Below are positions 9,061 to 16,910 of a DNA stretch of 36,621 bases, piece after piece. Below the pieces are notes generated by a model that saw only the letters and a program-made list of their open reading frames with translations, made no database searches and was not told where the DNA came from. A program made the translations under genes and the position numbers. Source of the stretch: Ferruginibacter sp. (lineage in GTDB: Bacteria > Bacteroidota > Bacteroidia > Chitinophagales > Chitinophagaceae); contig JANXSR010000461.1 of assembly GCA_025352625.1 (NCBI GenBank), positions 1-36,621 on the forward strand, given 5' to 3'. The first letter of the stretch is position 1, and each line of letters starts with the position of its first letter.

Positions 9061-9663
9061 ATGAAAAAGATAGCAGCAGTTATGTTGGCATTCGTCAGCT
9101 TTATATTTAGTGCAAGTGCACAGGAACAAAGAAAAATGAAACACCACCAACACCACCACGCAAATGGAATGATGATGAAAGAACTAAACCTCACACAGTT
9201 GCAAAAGGAGCAAATAAAAGCCAGCCACGATGGTTATAAAAAACAATTGATGGAGCTTAACAAAAATGAAGGCAGTACAGTAAAAGAAGCGTTGCGCAAA
9301 GAGCAGAAAGATAAAATGATGGCCTTATTAACGCCTGAGCAAAAAGATAAATTGGTTCAGTTAAAAAAAGACAGGATGGTAAAGCATGAAGCCATGGCTG
9401 CAAAAAGACTGGATAAAATGAAAGTCGCCTTAAATTTATCTGATGCCCAGGTAGCTAAAATAAAGGCTGCAAAAGAAACTACGCATGTACAGTTAAAAGC
9501 AATAAAAGAAAATGAACAGCTAAGCCGCATCGAAAAAAAGGAACAATTAATGGCATTGAAAGAACAACATAAAAACAGTTTTAAAAATATTTTAACGCCG
9601 GAACAACTGAGTAAAATGGAGGAAATGAAGAAAATGAGCATGGAGAAAAAGCAAACTAAATAA
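9061..9663 (+). CDS. Spy/CpxP-like periplasmic LTxxQ-motif protein
   Basis: 200 residues. A clear Sec signal peptide (MKKIAAVMLAFVSFIFSASAQ, predicted cleavage after ASA) is followed by a His-rich stretch at residues 28-33 (KHHQHHH) that could bind metal. The rest is charged alpha helix with paired motifs: NLTQLQKEQIKA (~44-55) and LLTPEQKDKLVQL, then NLSDAQVAKIKA and ILTPEQLSKMEEM. This looks like an internal duplication of a roughly 60-70-residue LTxxQ unit. Spy/CpxP relatives act as periplasmic chaperones or stress sensors. Start at the ATG of MKK, just after an AT-rich leader; a terminator follows. Confidence 0.8.
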   Translation: MKKIAAVMLAFVSFIFSASAQEQRKMKHHQHHHANGMMMKELNLTQLQKEQIKASHDGYKKQLMELNKNEGSTVKEALRKEQKDKMMALLTPEQKDKLVQLKKDRMVKHEAMAAKRLDKMKVALNLSDAQVAKIKAAKETTHVQLKAIKENEQLSRIEKKEQLMALKEQHKNSFKNILTPEQLSKMEEMKKMSMEKKQTK

Positions 9664-9684
9664 TAAATAATTCCCTTTGAAGGC

Positions 9685-9717
9685 AAGAGGTATAGCTATA
9701 TGGTTGTACCTCTTTTT
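9685..9717 (+). terminator. Intrinsic terminator after the Spy-like gene
   Basis: Stem AAGAGGTA pairing with TACCTCTT, a 14-base loop, then a short T run. It is 22 bases after the stop codon. Confidence 0.65.
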
Positions 9718-9832
9718 ATTTTCTTAACCTTTCAATTGCCAACACACAATCATAGTGCTGATACAGCTTTCAGTCTTTTAATCCTATCTTTACCGCTCAC
9801 TCCTGTTGAAATAACAGTAAAAATCTACATAA

Positions 9833-10969
9833 ATGAGCCAGACGCATTTCCAGAAATTTGTTCCTAAAAAAAAGAACAGTTTAATTAAAGAAGAGTTTAA
9901 GCAGGCAAAAAAGAAAGCTAAAAAAGAGCGTGCCATCGCCATCGACAAGCGTTTTGAAGAAAAAAGACGTTTGAAGGCAGCAGCCAGAAATGCACCCACA
10001 CAAAGCCCGGCAACCACCCCAAATACCAGCGCTGCAAAAGCAAAAAGTATCCAGGTTAAAAAAGAAGAAAAAATAAATGCCATAGAAAGCAATTTCAACC
10101 AGGTTGAAAAAATAGTCGGTATCAAAAAAGAATATGCTCCGCCCGTTGCCAAAGCACCTGTTAAAACTATATCAGGTAAACCTGTTCCGGTAAGCAATGT
10201 ACTAATGCCTTTGAATAAGTTTTTAGCACATTGTGGTGTTTGCAGCCGGAGAGATGCGGTTACAATCATCAAGGAAGGAAAAGTAAAAGTAAACGATGCG
10301 GTTATTATTGAACCGGCATTTAAAGTATCTGAAAGAGATGATATAAAATTCAATGGTAAAAAATTGTTTGTCAGTAAAAACCTGGTATACATTTTATTGA
10401 ACAAACCGAAAGATTACATCACCACAACAGATGATCCGCAGGGAAGAAGAACGGTATTGCAACTGACGAAAATGGCCACCACCGAAAGAATTTATCCTGT
10501 TGGCAGGTTAGACAGGAATACCTCCGGCGTTTTATTGCTAACCAACGATGGTGAGTTAACGCAAAAACTATCGCACCCAAGTTATAATATTACCAAAGTG
10601 TACGAAGTTAAATTAGATAAGAATCTAACGAAGGCAGATTTTGATAAAATATTAAACGGATTAAAATTAGAAGATGGCGAAATAAAAGCAGACTCACTGG
10701 CTTATGCGGATGCAAAAGACAAATCAATAATTGGCATAGAAATACATAGTGGCCGCAACCGTATTGTTCGCCGTATTTTTGAACATTTGGGCTACGATGT
10801 AAAAGGGCTTGACAGGGTGATGTATGCTACTCTTACAAAGAAAAATGTAGAACGTGGCAAGTGGCGTTTTTTGAGTGAGAAGGAAGTAAGGTTATTAAAA
10901 TACCTGAACGCATCGCATAAAAAAATTATTCCTAATCAAAAAGCCAGTAATACTTCTGATAATGATTAA
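9833..10969 (+). CDS. RsuA/RluB-family pseudouridine synthase with long basic N-terminal extension
   Basis: 378 residues. Residues 1-120 are a Lys/Ala-rich, low-complexity extension (KEEFKQAKKKAKKERAIAI), probably disordered and RNA-binding. An S4 domain follows at about 126-172 (PLNKFLAHCGVCSRRDAVTIIKEG). The catalytic domain carries the GRLDRNTSG motif (224-232) with catalytic Asp227. It converts a specific uridine of ribosomal RNA to pseudouridine; RluB-type specificity for 23S rRNA is likely from length and motif but not proven. Its last 8 bases overlap the start of the next gene, a second pseudouridine synthase of another family, so the two are translationally coupled. Confidence 0.9.
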   Translation: MSQTHFQKFVPKKKNSLIKEEFKQAKKKAKKERAIAIDKRFEEKRRLKAAARNAPTQSPATTPNTSAAKAKSIQVKKEEKINAIESNFNQVEKIVGIKKEYAPPVAKAPVKTISGKPVPVSNVLMPLNKFLAHCGVCSRRDAVTIIKEGKVKVNDAVIIEPAFKVSERDDIKFNGKKLFVSKNLVYILLNKPKDYITTTDDPQGRRTVLQLTKMATTERIYPVGRLDRNTSGVLLLTNDGELTQKLSHPSYNITKVYEVKLDKNLTKADFDKILNGLKLEDGEIKADSLAYADAKDKSIIGIEIHSGRNRIVRRIFEHLGYDVKGLDRVMYATLTKKNVERGKWRFLSEKEVRLLKYLNASHKKIIPNQKASNTSDND

Positions 10970-11765
10970 AGAAATCGCTTTTACAAATAAAGAGAATAAG
11001 AATACAGGTGCCTCAGCAAAACAGACCCTTACTCCTGTTGGCTTGTTAAAGGATTTAAGCAGCATTACCATTTTTGAAAATGATTATTTTATCGCACTCA
11101 ATAAACCGGCAGGCGTACTTTCCATTCCCGACAGGATGCAGTCTGAGCCTTCTTTAAAAGATAAGCTGATAGAAAAGTACGGCAGTATATTTACCATTCA
11201 CCGGTTAGATAAAGAAACCAGCGGCATCATTTTATTTGCCAAAGATGCTGACACACATAAATTCTTTTCCAAACAATTTGAGGAAAGAACCATGGAGAAA
11301 TATTACATGGGGCTGGTGCATGGTTTGCCAACACATACTACCGGAAGCGTTGATGCCGCCATTATGGAGCACCCCGTTTTTAAAGGTCAGATGGTGATCA
11401 ACAAAAAAGGAAAGCCATCTTTAACAGATTATGAAGTGGTGGAAAATTTAGGCAAGTATTCTTTGGTTAAATTTCAGATTCATACAGGCCGTACGCATCA
11501 GATTAGGGTACATGCAAAAAATATAGGTCATCCAATTGTTTGTGATGCTTTGTATGGTGATGGAAAGCCTGTGATGCTTTCTGCCATCAAAAAGAAATTT
11601 AAATTGAGCAAACACGATGAAGAAGAAAGACCTATGTTGAACAGGGTGGCACTGCATAGTTACCAGCTAAAATTTAAAGACGAGCAGGGCAAAGAGTATG
11701 ATCTTGTTGCAGAACTGCCAAAAGATATGAGGGCTTTAATACAGCAGTTAAAAAAGAATAAGTAA
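10962..11765 (+). CDS. RluA-family pseudouridine synthase
   Basis: 267 residues with no S4 domain. The IHRLDKETSG motif holds catalytic Asp83, and later segments (GKPSLTDYEVVE, FQIHTGRTHQIRVHAKNIGHPIVCDALYG) are diagnostic of the RluA family. The ATG at 10962 lies inside the end of the upstream synthase gene (8-base overlap). RNA target (23S rRNA or tRNA) cannot be chosen from sequence alone. A strong bidirectional terminator follows. Confidence 0.92.
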   Translation: MIKEIAFTNKENKNTGASAKQTLTPVGLLKDLSSITIFENDYFIALNKPAGVLSIPDRMQSEPSLKDKLIEKYGSIFTIHRLDKETSGIILFAKDADTHKFFSKQFEERTMEKYYMGLVHGLPTHTTGSVDAAIMEHPVFKGQMVINKKGKPSLTDYEVVENLGKYSLVKFQIHTGRTHQIRVHAKNIGHPIVCDALYGDGKPVMLSAIKKKFKLSKHDEEERPMLNRVALHSYQLKFKDEQGKEYDLVAELPKDMRALIQQLKKNK

Positions 11766-11768
11766 ACA

Positions 11769-11797
11769 ATAAGAGCCACTTAAAAAGTGGCTCTTAT
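11769..11797. terminator. Bidirectional terminator between convergent genes
   Basis: A perfect 13-bp inverted repeat (ATAAGAGCCACTT and its complement) with a 3-base AAA centre, located between the convergent pseudouridine synthase and peroxiredoxin genes. A/T runs on both sides fit use on both strands. Confidence 0.8.
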
Positions 11798-11819
11798 AAT
11801 ATAAATAACAACATATAAA

Positions 11820-12458
11820 TTAATCCAAATTAGGTTGTGGAGTATAGCGCAGGTAAGGCTTAATAACATTTACTCCTTTTGGAAATTTCTTTATGGCATC
11901 TTCTGTACTAACTGCAGGAACTACAATTACATCTTCACCATGTTTCCAGTTTGCAGGTGTTGCTACGCTGTAGTTAGCAGTTAATTGTAAAGAATCTACC
12001 ACCCTTAAAACTTCTACAAAATTTCTTCCGGTACTGGCAGGGTAAGTAATAATCAGTTTAACCGTTTTATCAGGAGCAATAATTACCAATGAACGTACCG
12101 TTGCGGTAGCAGAAGCATTGGGATGAATAAAATCATACAATTCAGAAACCTTTCTATCATCATCTGCAATGATAGGAAAATCAACCGTTACATTTTGGGT
12201 TTCGTTGATGTCACCAATCCAACCAAGATGCTTATCTACCGGATCAACACTTAAAGCCAATACTTTTACATTGCGTTTTGCAAACTCATCTTTTAAACCT
12301 GCAGTGCGGCCCAATTCAGTAGTGCAAACCGGCGTATAATCTGCAGGATGCGAAAATAAAATACCCCACGAATCACCCAGGTATTCATAAAAATTAATTT
12401 CACCCAGTGATGTTTTTGCTGTAAAATTGGGAGCAGTATCCCCTAAACGTAGACTCAT
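11820..12458 (-). CDS. 1-Cys peroxiredoxin (Prx6 type)
   Basis: With the ATG at 12458 the protein has 212 residues, starting MSLRLGDTAPNF as Prx6 proteins do; a start 7 codons earlier is open but less likely. The peroxidatic Cys45 is in HPADYTPVCTTELG, and it is the only Cys in the protein, so no resolving cysteine is present. The C-terminal part (VATPANWKHGEDVIVVPAV) is the Prx6 dimerisation domain. It reduces hydrogen peroxide and organic peroxides in the cytoplasm using an external reductant. It is divergent from an Rrf2 regulator; the shared intergenic region contains a -7 element for this gene and an inverted repeat. Confidence 0.95.
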   Translation of the reverse strand: MSLRLGDTAPNFTAKTSLGEINFYEYLGDSWGILFSHPADYTPVCTTELGRTAGLKDEFAKRNVKVLALSVDPVDKHLGWIGDINETQNVTVDFPIIADDDRKVSELYDFIHPNASATATVRSLVIIAPDKTVKLIITYPASTGRNFVEVLRVVDSLQLTANYSVATPANWKHGEDVIVVPAVSTEDAIKKFPKGVNVIKPYLRYTPQPNLD

Positions 12459-12476
12459 AATAAATAATTTAGAAGA

Positions 12477-12484
12477 CAAATATA
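12477..12484 (-). promoter_or_regulatory. -7 element of the peroxiredoxin gene
   Basis: On the minus strand the sequence reads TATATTTG, a perfect TAnnTTTG match, 18 bases before the ATG at 12458. The inverted repeat at 12489-12509 lies immediately upstream, in the -10 to -35 interval, where a bound regulator could affect transcription. Confidence 0.55.
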
Positions 12485-12488
12485 CAAT

Positions 12489-12509
12489 AGTCTATTAATT
12501 GAGTAGACT
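12489..12509. promoter_or_regulatory. Inverted repeat, candidate Rrf2 operator
   Basis: AGTCTA, nine bases, TAGACT: a perfect 6-bp inverted repeat between the divergent peroxiredoxin and Rrf2 genes. Its position next to the peroxiredoxin -7 element makes it the best operator candidate here. Binding by the Rrf2 protein is inference. Confidence 0.45.
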
Positions 12510-12560
12510 TAATTTTGACTTTTTTTATTTTTATTTTTATTTTTTAGCTAACTTTCGAAC

Positions 12561-12989
12561 ATGTTATCGAAAAAGACACAATATGCATTGAAGGCATTGG
12601 GCTACCTGGCAGGTAAATATGGAGAAGGCCCTGTATTAATCTCAGATATTTCAAAGATTAAAAAAATACCAATCAAATTTCTCGAGACCATCTTACTTGA
12701 ATTAAAACAGGCTGGGGTATTGGATAGTAAAAAGGGTAAAGGTGGCGGCTATTTTCTTATTGAGTCTCCCAAAAAAACAACGTTGGCCCAGGCCATTAGG
12801 CTGGTAGGAGGCCCAATTGCATTATTACCATGTGTTAGTATTAATTTTTACGAAAAATGTAAAGACTGCGATGAAGTTGTTTGTGGGCTTAACAAAGCAA
12901 TGAAAATTACAAGGGATGCCACCTTAAAAATTTTAGAAAAGAAAACACTGGCAGAGTTGATTGACAGAGCTGATACTCCCATCCCCTAA
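12561..12989 (+). CDS. Rrf2 family transcriptional regulator with Cys cluster
   Basis: 142 residues. The N-terminal winged helix is typical (KKTQYALKALGYLA ... IPIKFLETILLELKQAGVLDSKKGKGGGYFL), with the wing at about 56-64. The sensor region contains four cysteines: Cys91, Cys100, Cys103 and Cys108, in a loop where IscR/NsrR-like proteins bind an iron-sulfur cluster. The number and spacing differ from classical IscR, which has three Cys ligands. It is divergent from a 1-Cys peroxiredoxin gene, so a redox- or iron-sulfur-responsive role in peroxide defence is plausible. The extreme C-terminus (DTPIP) runs into a GC-rich short repeat. Confidence 0.88.
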   Translation: MLSKKTQYALKALGYLAGKYGEGPVLISDISKIKKIPIKFLETILLELKQAGVLDSKKGKGGGYFLIESPKKTTLAQAIRLVGGPIALLPCVSINFYEKCKDCDEVVCGLNKAMKITRDATLKILEKKTLAELIDRADTPIP

Positions 12990-13082
12990 AGGGGGGTACA
13001 GGAATACCACACTGCTCCTTAGGGTTTATCTACCATTGAAGAGTAATTGCCCATTTAGAAATCTGCTTCAATAAGTGTTCTC

Positions 13083-13126
13083 AATTCGTGTTTTAAAATT
13101 CGTGTAATTCGTGCCAGAAATCCGTG
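13083..13126. repeat. Short tandem-like AATTCGTG repeats
   Basis: AATTCGTG occurs at 13083-13090, 13097-13104 and 13106-13113, with a variant AATCCGTG at 13119-13126. It lies between convergent rrf2 and dinB. Function unknown. Confidence 0.55.
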
Positions 13127-13139
13127 CAATAAAAACATT

Positions 13140-14288
13140 TTAATTAGACGAAGCCCTTTTTAGTTTCAACTTTCCAAATCGTTTTTTTACATCGTCAATG
13201 GCTTTATACAAATCGCCTTTTTTTTCTACATCATCAAACAAATTGGCCTGTACGGCTTCATTGGTTAATTCGCTTAAACGTACGCCCAGTAAACGAACAG
13301 GCTGTCCCCGTTTATAAAGTTTGTGAAATAATTCTTTAACTACCGGTATTATTTCATCATCAGCACATGTAAAAGGAACAGTAGTTTGACGTGAAGTTGT
13401 TTCAAAATCCGGATACCGGATTTTAACTGCAATGCAACCAGCAACTTTACCATCTTCTCTTAATTCAAAAGCAATTTTTTCTGACAGCCTTACCAGTTCA
13501 CCCATTAAAAAATCATGATCCGTTTTGTTTTCATCAAACGTATTTTCGCTGGAAACGGATTTAGCTTCGTGGTACTGTGTTACTTCACCGTAATGCAAAC
13601 CATAACTTTTTTGCCAAAGATCAATGCCCCATTTACCCAGCCGTTCTTCAAGTTCTATCTTGGTTTTAAGGCTAATGTCGTTGATGGTGCAGATTCCCAT
13701 AGCCTTTAATACTTCGTAAGTATGATCCCCTACCCCGGGTATTTTATTTACCGGCAGGGGGGCTAAAAATTCTTTTTCCTTTCCAAAAGGCACCTGCAAA
13801 TAGCCATTGGGTTTAGCTTCGTTGGTTGCCATTTTAGCAATCATTTTATTACTGCCCATGCCAAAAGAAATGGGCAGTTGTGTTTCGTCCATTATTTGTT
13901 TGCGAAGATCAATGGTCCATTGTAGGGGATTAAAAAATTTATCCATCCCTGTCAGGTCTAAATAAAATTCATCAATAGAAGCTTTTTCAAACAAAGGGGC
14001 TTTGGCTGCGATGATATCAGTTACCCACCTGCTAAATTTACTATATTCTCCACGTGTGCCTTTTAATACAATAGCATGCGGGCACAACTGCAAAGCTTTC
14101 TTTGAAGGCATGCCGGAATGAATTCCAAATTTACGGGCCTCATAGCTACAGGCAGCCACTACCCCCCTTTCACTTCCACCAACAAAAACAGGTTTCCCTT
14201 TTAAAGAAGGGTTGTTTAATATTTCAACCGAAACAAAAAAAGAGTCAAGGTCAAAATGTACAATAATGCGTTGGGGAGTTTTGTTCAC
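13140..14288 (-). CDS. dinB: DNA polymerase IV (Y-family translesion polymerase)
   Basis: 382 residues. The first catalytic motif FDLDSFFVSVE supplies Asp13, and KASIDEFYLDLTG supplies Asp106/Glu107. The GVVAACSYEARKFGIHSGMPSKKA segment and the helix-hairpin-helix region VNKIPGVGDHTYEVLKAMGI are typical of DinB. The C-terminal little-finger domain is present. A beta-clamp-like motif is visible near the end (AVQANLFDD, QxNLF). The start codon is GTG at 14288; no closer ATG fits. A 16-bp palindrome abuts the start codon and may be an operator. It bypasses damaged template bases with low fidelity. Confidence 0.95.
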   Translation of the reverse strand: MNKTPQRIIVHFDLDSFFVSVEILNNPSLKGKPVFVGGSERGVVAACSYEARKFGIHSGMPSKKALQLCPHAIVLKGTRGEYSKFSRWVTDIIAAKAPLFEKASIDEFYLDLTGMDKFFNPLQWTIDLRKQIMDETQLPISFGMGSNKMIAKMATNEAKPNGYLQVPFGKEKEFLAPLPVNKIPGVGDHTYEVLKAMGICTINDISLKTKIELEERLGKWGIDLWQKSYGLHYGEVTQYHEAKSVSSENTFDENKTDHDFLMGELVRLSEKIAFELREDGKVAGCIAVKIRYPDFETTSRQTTVPFTCADDEIIPVVKELFHKLYKRGQPVRLLGVRLSELTNEAVQANLFDDVEKKGDLYKAIDDVKKRFGKLKLKRASSN

Positions 14289-14304
14289 TTTGTAAATTTA
14301 CAAA
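14289..14304. promoter_or_regulatory. 16-bp palindrome touching the dinB start codon
   Basis: TTTGTAAA followed directly by TTTACAAA, a perfect palindrome ending one base before the GTG start. It could bind a dimeric repressor and block both promoter and start. It does not match any LexA box I know, and AT-rich palindromes arise easily by chance. Confidence 0.35.
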
Positions 14305-14427
14305 ACGGGAAGATGTATCTAAAAAGAAAAGGGAGAGAACAAGAAAATAATATTGTAATTAAAACCCGCCTGCCGCAATATTTAACCCCTGCATGAAAAA
14401 TGCTTATACAAGAAGTATTAAAACAAT

Positions 14428-15111
14428 TTACAGTTCGCCCAGTATCACAATTCCATTTATAAAGGCATACAAAGCTATTCCAACTGAATTTTTAGCCCCA
14501 ATCCGCTCCATTATTTTATTGCGGTAATCTTCTATGGTACGGGCACTCAATTGCAAATGATGGGCAATTTCCTTTGTACTCATTTGTTTACAAAGTAACT
14601 TTATCACCTTTAATTCCTGTAAAGAAAATTGTGTATTGGATATTTTTACGCCTGATTGAATACCATATTGAATACCATCCGGTACTTTTGCTATTTCTCC
14701 TATTGTTTTTTTGCTAAAATAAGTAAACCCTTCATTTACAGTTTTAATGGCATGTAAAACTTCCTGCTGATCGCTATTTTTTGTAAGGTAGCCACTTGCC
14801 CCTGCATCAAACATTCCTTTTATAAAATTTGGCTCATCGTACATCGAAAGCGCAATAACTTTTGTATGCGGGCATTCTTTTCTTATAATCCTACAGGCTT
14901 CCAAACCATCCATCAAAGGCATTTTTATATCCGTAATTACTATATTAGGTTTTTTGTTTTTTGTTTTTTCAACCAGTTCTACCCCATTGCAAGCTTCGTC
15001 AACAAATTCAATATTTGCGATTTTTTGATTTTCATTGATCATTTTAAATCCTTGTCTATAAATATCATGGTCATCTGCAATAATAATTGAAATAGGTTCA
15101 GTAGGGTGCAT
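14428..15111 (-). CDS. LuxR/NarL-type response regulator
   Basis: 227 residues. The receiver domain (about 6-125) has the acidic pocket ADDHD, phospho-acceptor Asp61 (IVITDIKMP) and conserved Lys111 (GYLTK). The C-terminal LuxR helix-turn-helix is MSTKEIAHHLQLSARTIEDYRNKIMERIG. No histidine kinase gene is adjacent, so it is an orphan regulator. It is divergent from the C39-like/VKOR/thioredoxin fusion gene, with a perfect 11-bp inverted repeat in the shared intergenic region. This makes it the likely regulator of the peptide-export locus to its right (inference). A near-consensus -7 element (TACCTTTA, minus strand at 15134-15141) is upstream of its ATG. Confidence 0.92.
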   Translation of the reverse strand: MHPTEPISIIIADDHDIYRQGFKMINENQKIANIEFVDEACNGVELVEKTKNKKPNIVITDIKMPLMDGLEACRIIRKECPHTKVIALSMYDEPNFIKGMFDAGASGYLTKNSDQQEVLHAIKTVNEGFTYFSKKTIGEIAKVPDGIQYGIQSGVKISNTQFSLQELKVIKLLCKQMSTKEIAHHLQLSARTIEDYRNKIMERIGAKNSVGIALYAFINGIVILGEL

Positions 15112-15171
15112 GGCAAGGTTATTTTAAGGTTGCGTAAAGGTATGGTTAACAAATCATTAATCATAACCGTA

Positions 15172-15198
15172 TAACTACGGTAACCCATACCGTAGTTA
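15172..15198. promoter_or_regulatory. 27-bp inverted repeat, candidate response-regulator operator
   Basis: TAACTACGGTA, five bases, TACCGTAGTTA: a perfect 11-bp inverted repeat between the response regulator and the fusion gene. A related sequence, GGTATGGTTAAC, lies about 30 bases to the left, and resembles the centre of the repeat read on the other strand. It is not followed by a T-tract and lies 5' of both genes, so an operator fits better than a terminator. Confidence 0.6.
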
Positions 15199-15284
15199 CC
15201 ACGTTGTTTACTAAATAAAACAGGTGCATCTTTAGTGCCTAATATTTTTTAACTCCTGCATTATAAAACGCCAGCTTGAAAATT

Positions 15285-16910
15285 ATGTTCAACCAATACG
15301 AACCCAACATTAAAGCCACTATTTCTTTTGTAGGGTTATTAAAGGTTAAGGTAAATAATGCAACCGTAAATGATACCTTACAAAACCATCCCGACTGGCC
15401 GACCCTGCTATGTATAAGTGATTCTTTAAACAAATGGAATATCCCTAATGGTGCAGGAAAAATAGAGCCTGGCAAAATAGAGGAGCTACCCACACCATTT
15501 ATTGCTTACACCCACAATAGGGAAAATCCATTAGCTATCGTTACGGAGGTTACTGATACCACCATACAGTTTTACCAAAAGAATAATAATAAACCCATTA
15601 CAGAAACTAAGGACAATTTTTTAAAACAATGGGATGGCGTTTACCTCATAGCCGAACCAAACGCACATTCCGGTGAACCCAACTTTGAACTAAACAAGCG
15701 TAAGGCATTTTTAAATTCCCTCATTCCGGTTGCAGCATTTTTTGGGATACTATTGCTTTCATTCCTTTTACTCAACAATATCATTGGCAATGCAGTTGCT
15801 TCTCCTGCTTTACATACAACAGGAATTTACCTGCAATATTTTATTCTACTATCGGGTGTTGTTGTAACATCTTTGTTGCTTTGGTACGAGATTGATAAAA
15901 ACAACCCCTTGTTACAAAAAGTGTGTACAGGTATTGCAAAGGGAAATTGCAACGCAATACTTTCTGGCAAGCAGGCAAAAATATTTAGCTGGTTAAGCTG
16001 GAGCGAAGTAGGTTTTTTCTTTTTTGCCGGTTCATTACTAATATTGTTATTTGCGGGCGGTACAATTACGAACCCGCTTGGAATAATAGCATGGATAAGC
16101 ATACTGGCATTGCCTTACACTGTATTTTCTGTATATTATCAATGGCGTGTAGCAAAGCAATGGTGTGTACTATGCCTTGCCGCGCAGGCTTTATTATTGC
16201 TGGGTGGTATTAACGTAATTGCAAATAATTTTTTGTATCCTTTACCACAGGTTTCCTCATTGCTCATTCCCTCTTCACTATTGCTTTTTGCTTTACCTGC
16301 ATTATTATGGTACGCAGTAAAGCCCTACATTCTTCGTTTGCAGGAAGCTAAAAATACAAAACGGGAATTCTTGCGTATAAAATTTAATGGAGAAATATTT
16401 GATACGCTTTTGAAGAAGCAAAAAGCATTAGTACTTTCTGCCGATGGTTTAGGCATTGACATAGGCAATCCGGCCGCAACCAACACAATAATAAAAGTTT
16501 GTAACCCGTATTGCGGCCCTTGTGCAAAAGCGCATGAAAAAATTGAAGCATTACTCGAAAATAATGACAATGTAAAAATGAAACTGATTTTTACGACACC
16601 TAACGAAGAAACACACCCATCTATAAAACCAACCCGGCATTTAATGGCGATTGCAGAAAATACTTACGACCGGCAAAAATTAAAACAATCATTAGATGAC
16701 TGGTATTTACCTGATAAAAAAGACTATGACTTGTTTGCAGCAAAATACCCTATGAATGGTGAACTATTGCAACAACGCAATAAAATTGAAGCAATGGAAA
16801 AATGGTGTAATAACATAAAAATAACTTTTACACCAACTATTTTTATAAACGGATATCAACTCCCCGACGCATACAGCATTGAGGATTTACAATATTTTCT
16901 TTTGGAATAG
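15285..16910 (+). CDS. C39-like / VKOR / thioredoxin-domain fusion, peptide disulfide-forming membrane protein
   Basis: 541 residues from the ATG at 15285 (MFNQYEPN). Residues 1-135 resemble a C39 peptidase domain (TLQNHPDWPTLLCISDSLNK, PTPFIAYTHNRENP) but lack the catalytic Cys-Gly motif, so this part is probably a non-catalytic leader-binding domain. The middle is a multi-helix VKOR domain with Cys214 and Cys222 in a loop and the redox CxxC in WCVLC (Cys294/Cys297). The C-terminus is a thioredoxin/DsbA-like domain with CNPYCGPC (Cys410/Cys413). Such proteins make disulfides outside the cytoplasmic membrane, passing electrons to quinone. Located just upstream of a Cys-rich peptide gene, it probably oxidises that peptide. 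Its last codons lie in a duplicated cassette. Confidence 0.88.
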   Translation: MFNQYEPNIKATISFVGLLKVKVNNATVNDTLQNHPDWPTLLCISDSLNKWNIPNGAGKIEPGKIEELPTPFIAYTHNRENPLAIVTEVTDTTIQFYQKNNNKPITETKDNFLKQWDGVYLIAEPNAHSGEPNFELNKRKAFLNSLIPVAAFFGILLLSFLLLNNIIGNAVASPALHTTGIYLQYFILLSGVVVTSLLLWYEIDKNNPLLQKVCTGIAKGNCNAILSGKQAKIFSWLSWSEVGFFFFAGSLLILLFAGGTITNPLGIIAWISILALPYTVFSVYYQWRVAKQWCVLCLAAQALLLLGGINVIANNFLYPLPQVSSLLIPSSLLLFALPALLWYAVKPYILRLQEAKNTKREFLRIKFNGEIFDTLLKKQKALVLSADGLGIDIGNPAATNTIIKVCNPYCGPCAKAHEKIEALLENNDNVKMKLIFTTPNEETHPSIKPTRHLMAIAENTYDRQKLKQSLDDWYLPDKKDYDLFAAKYPMNGELLQQRNKIEAMEKWCNNIKITFTPTIFINGYQLPDAYSIEDLQYFLLE

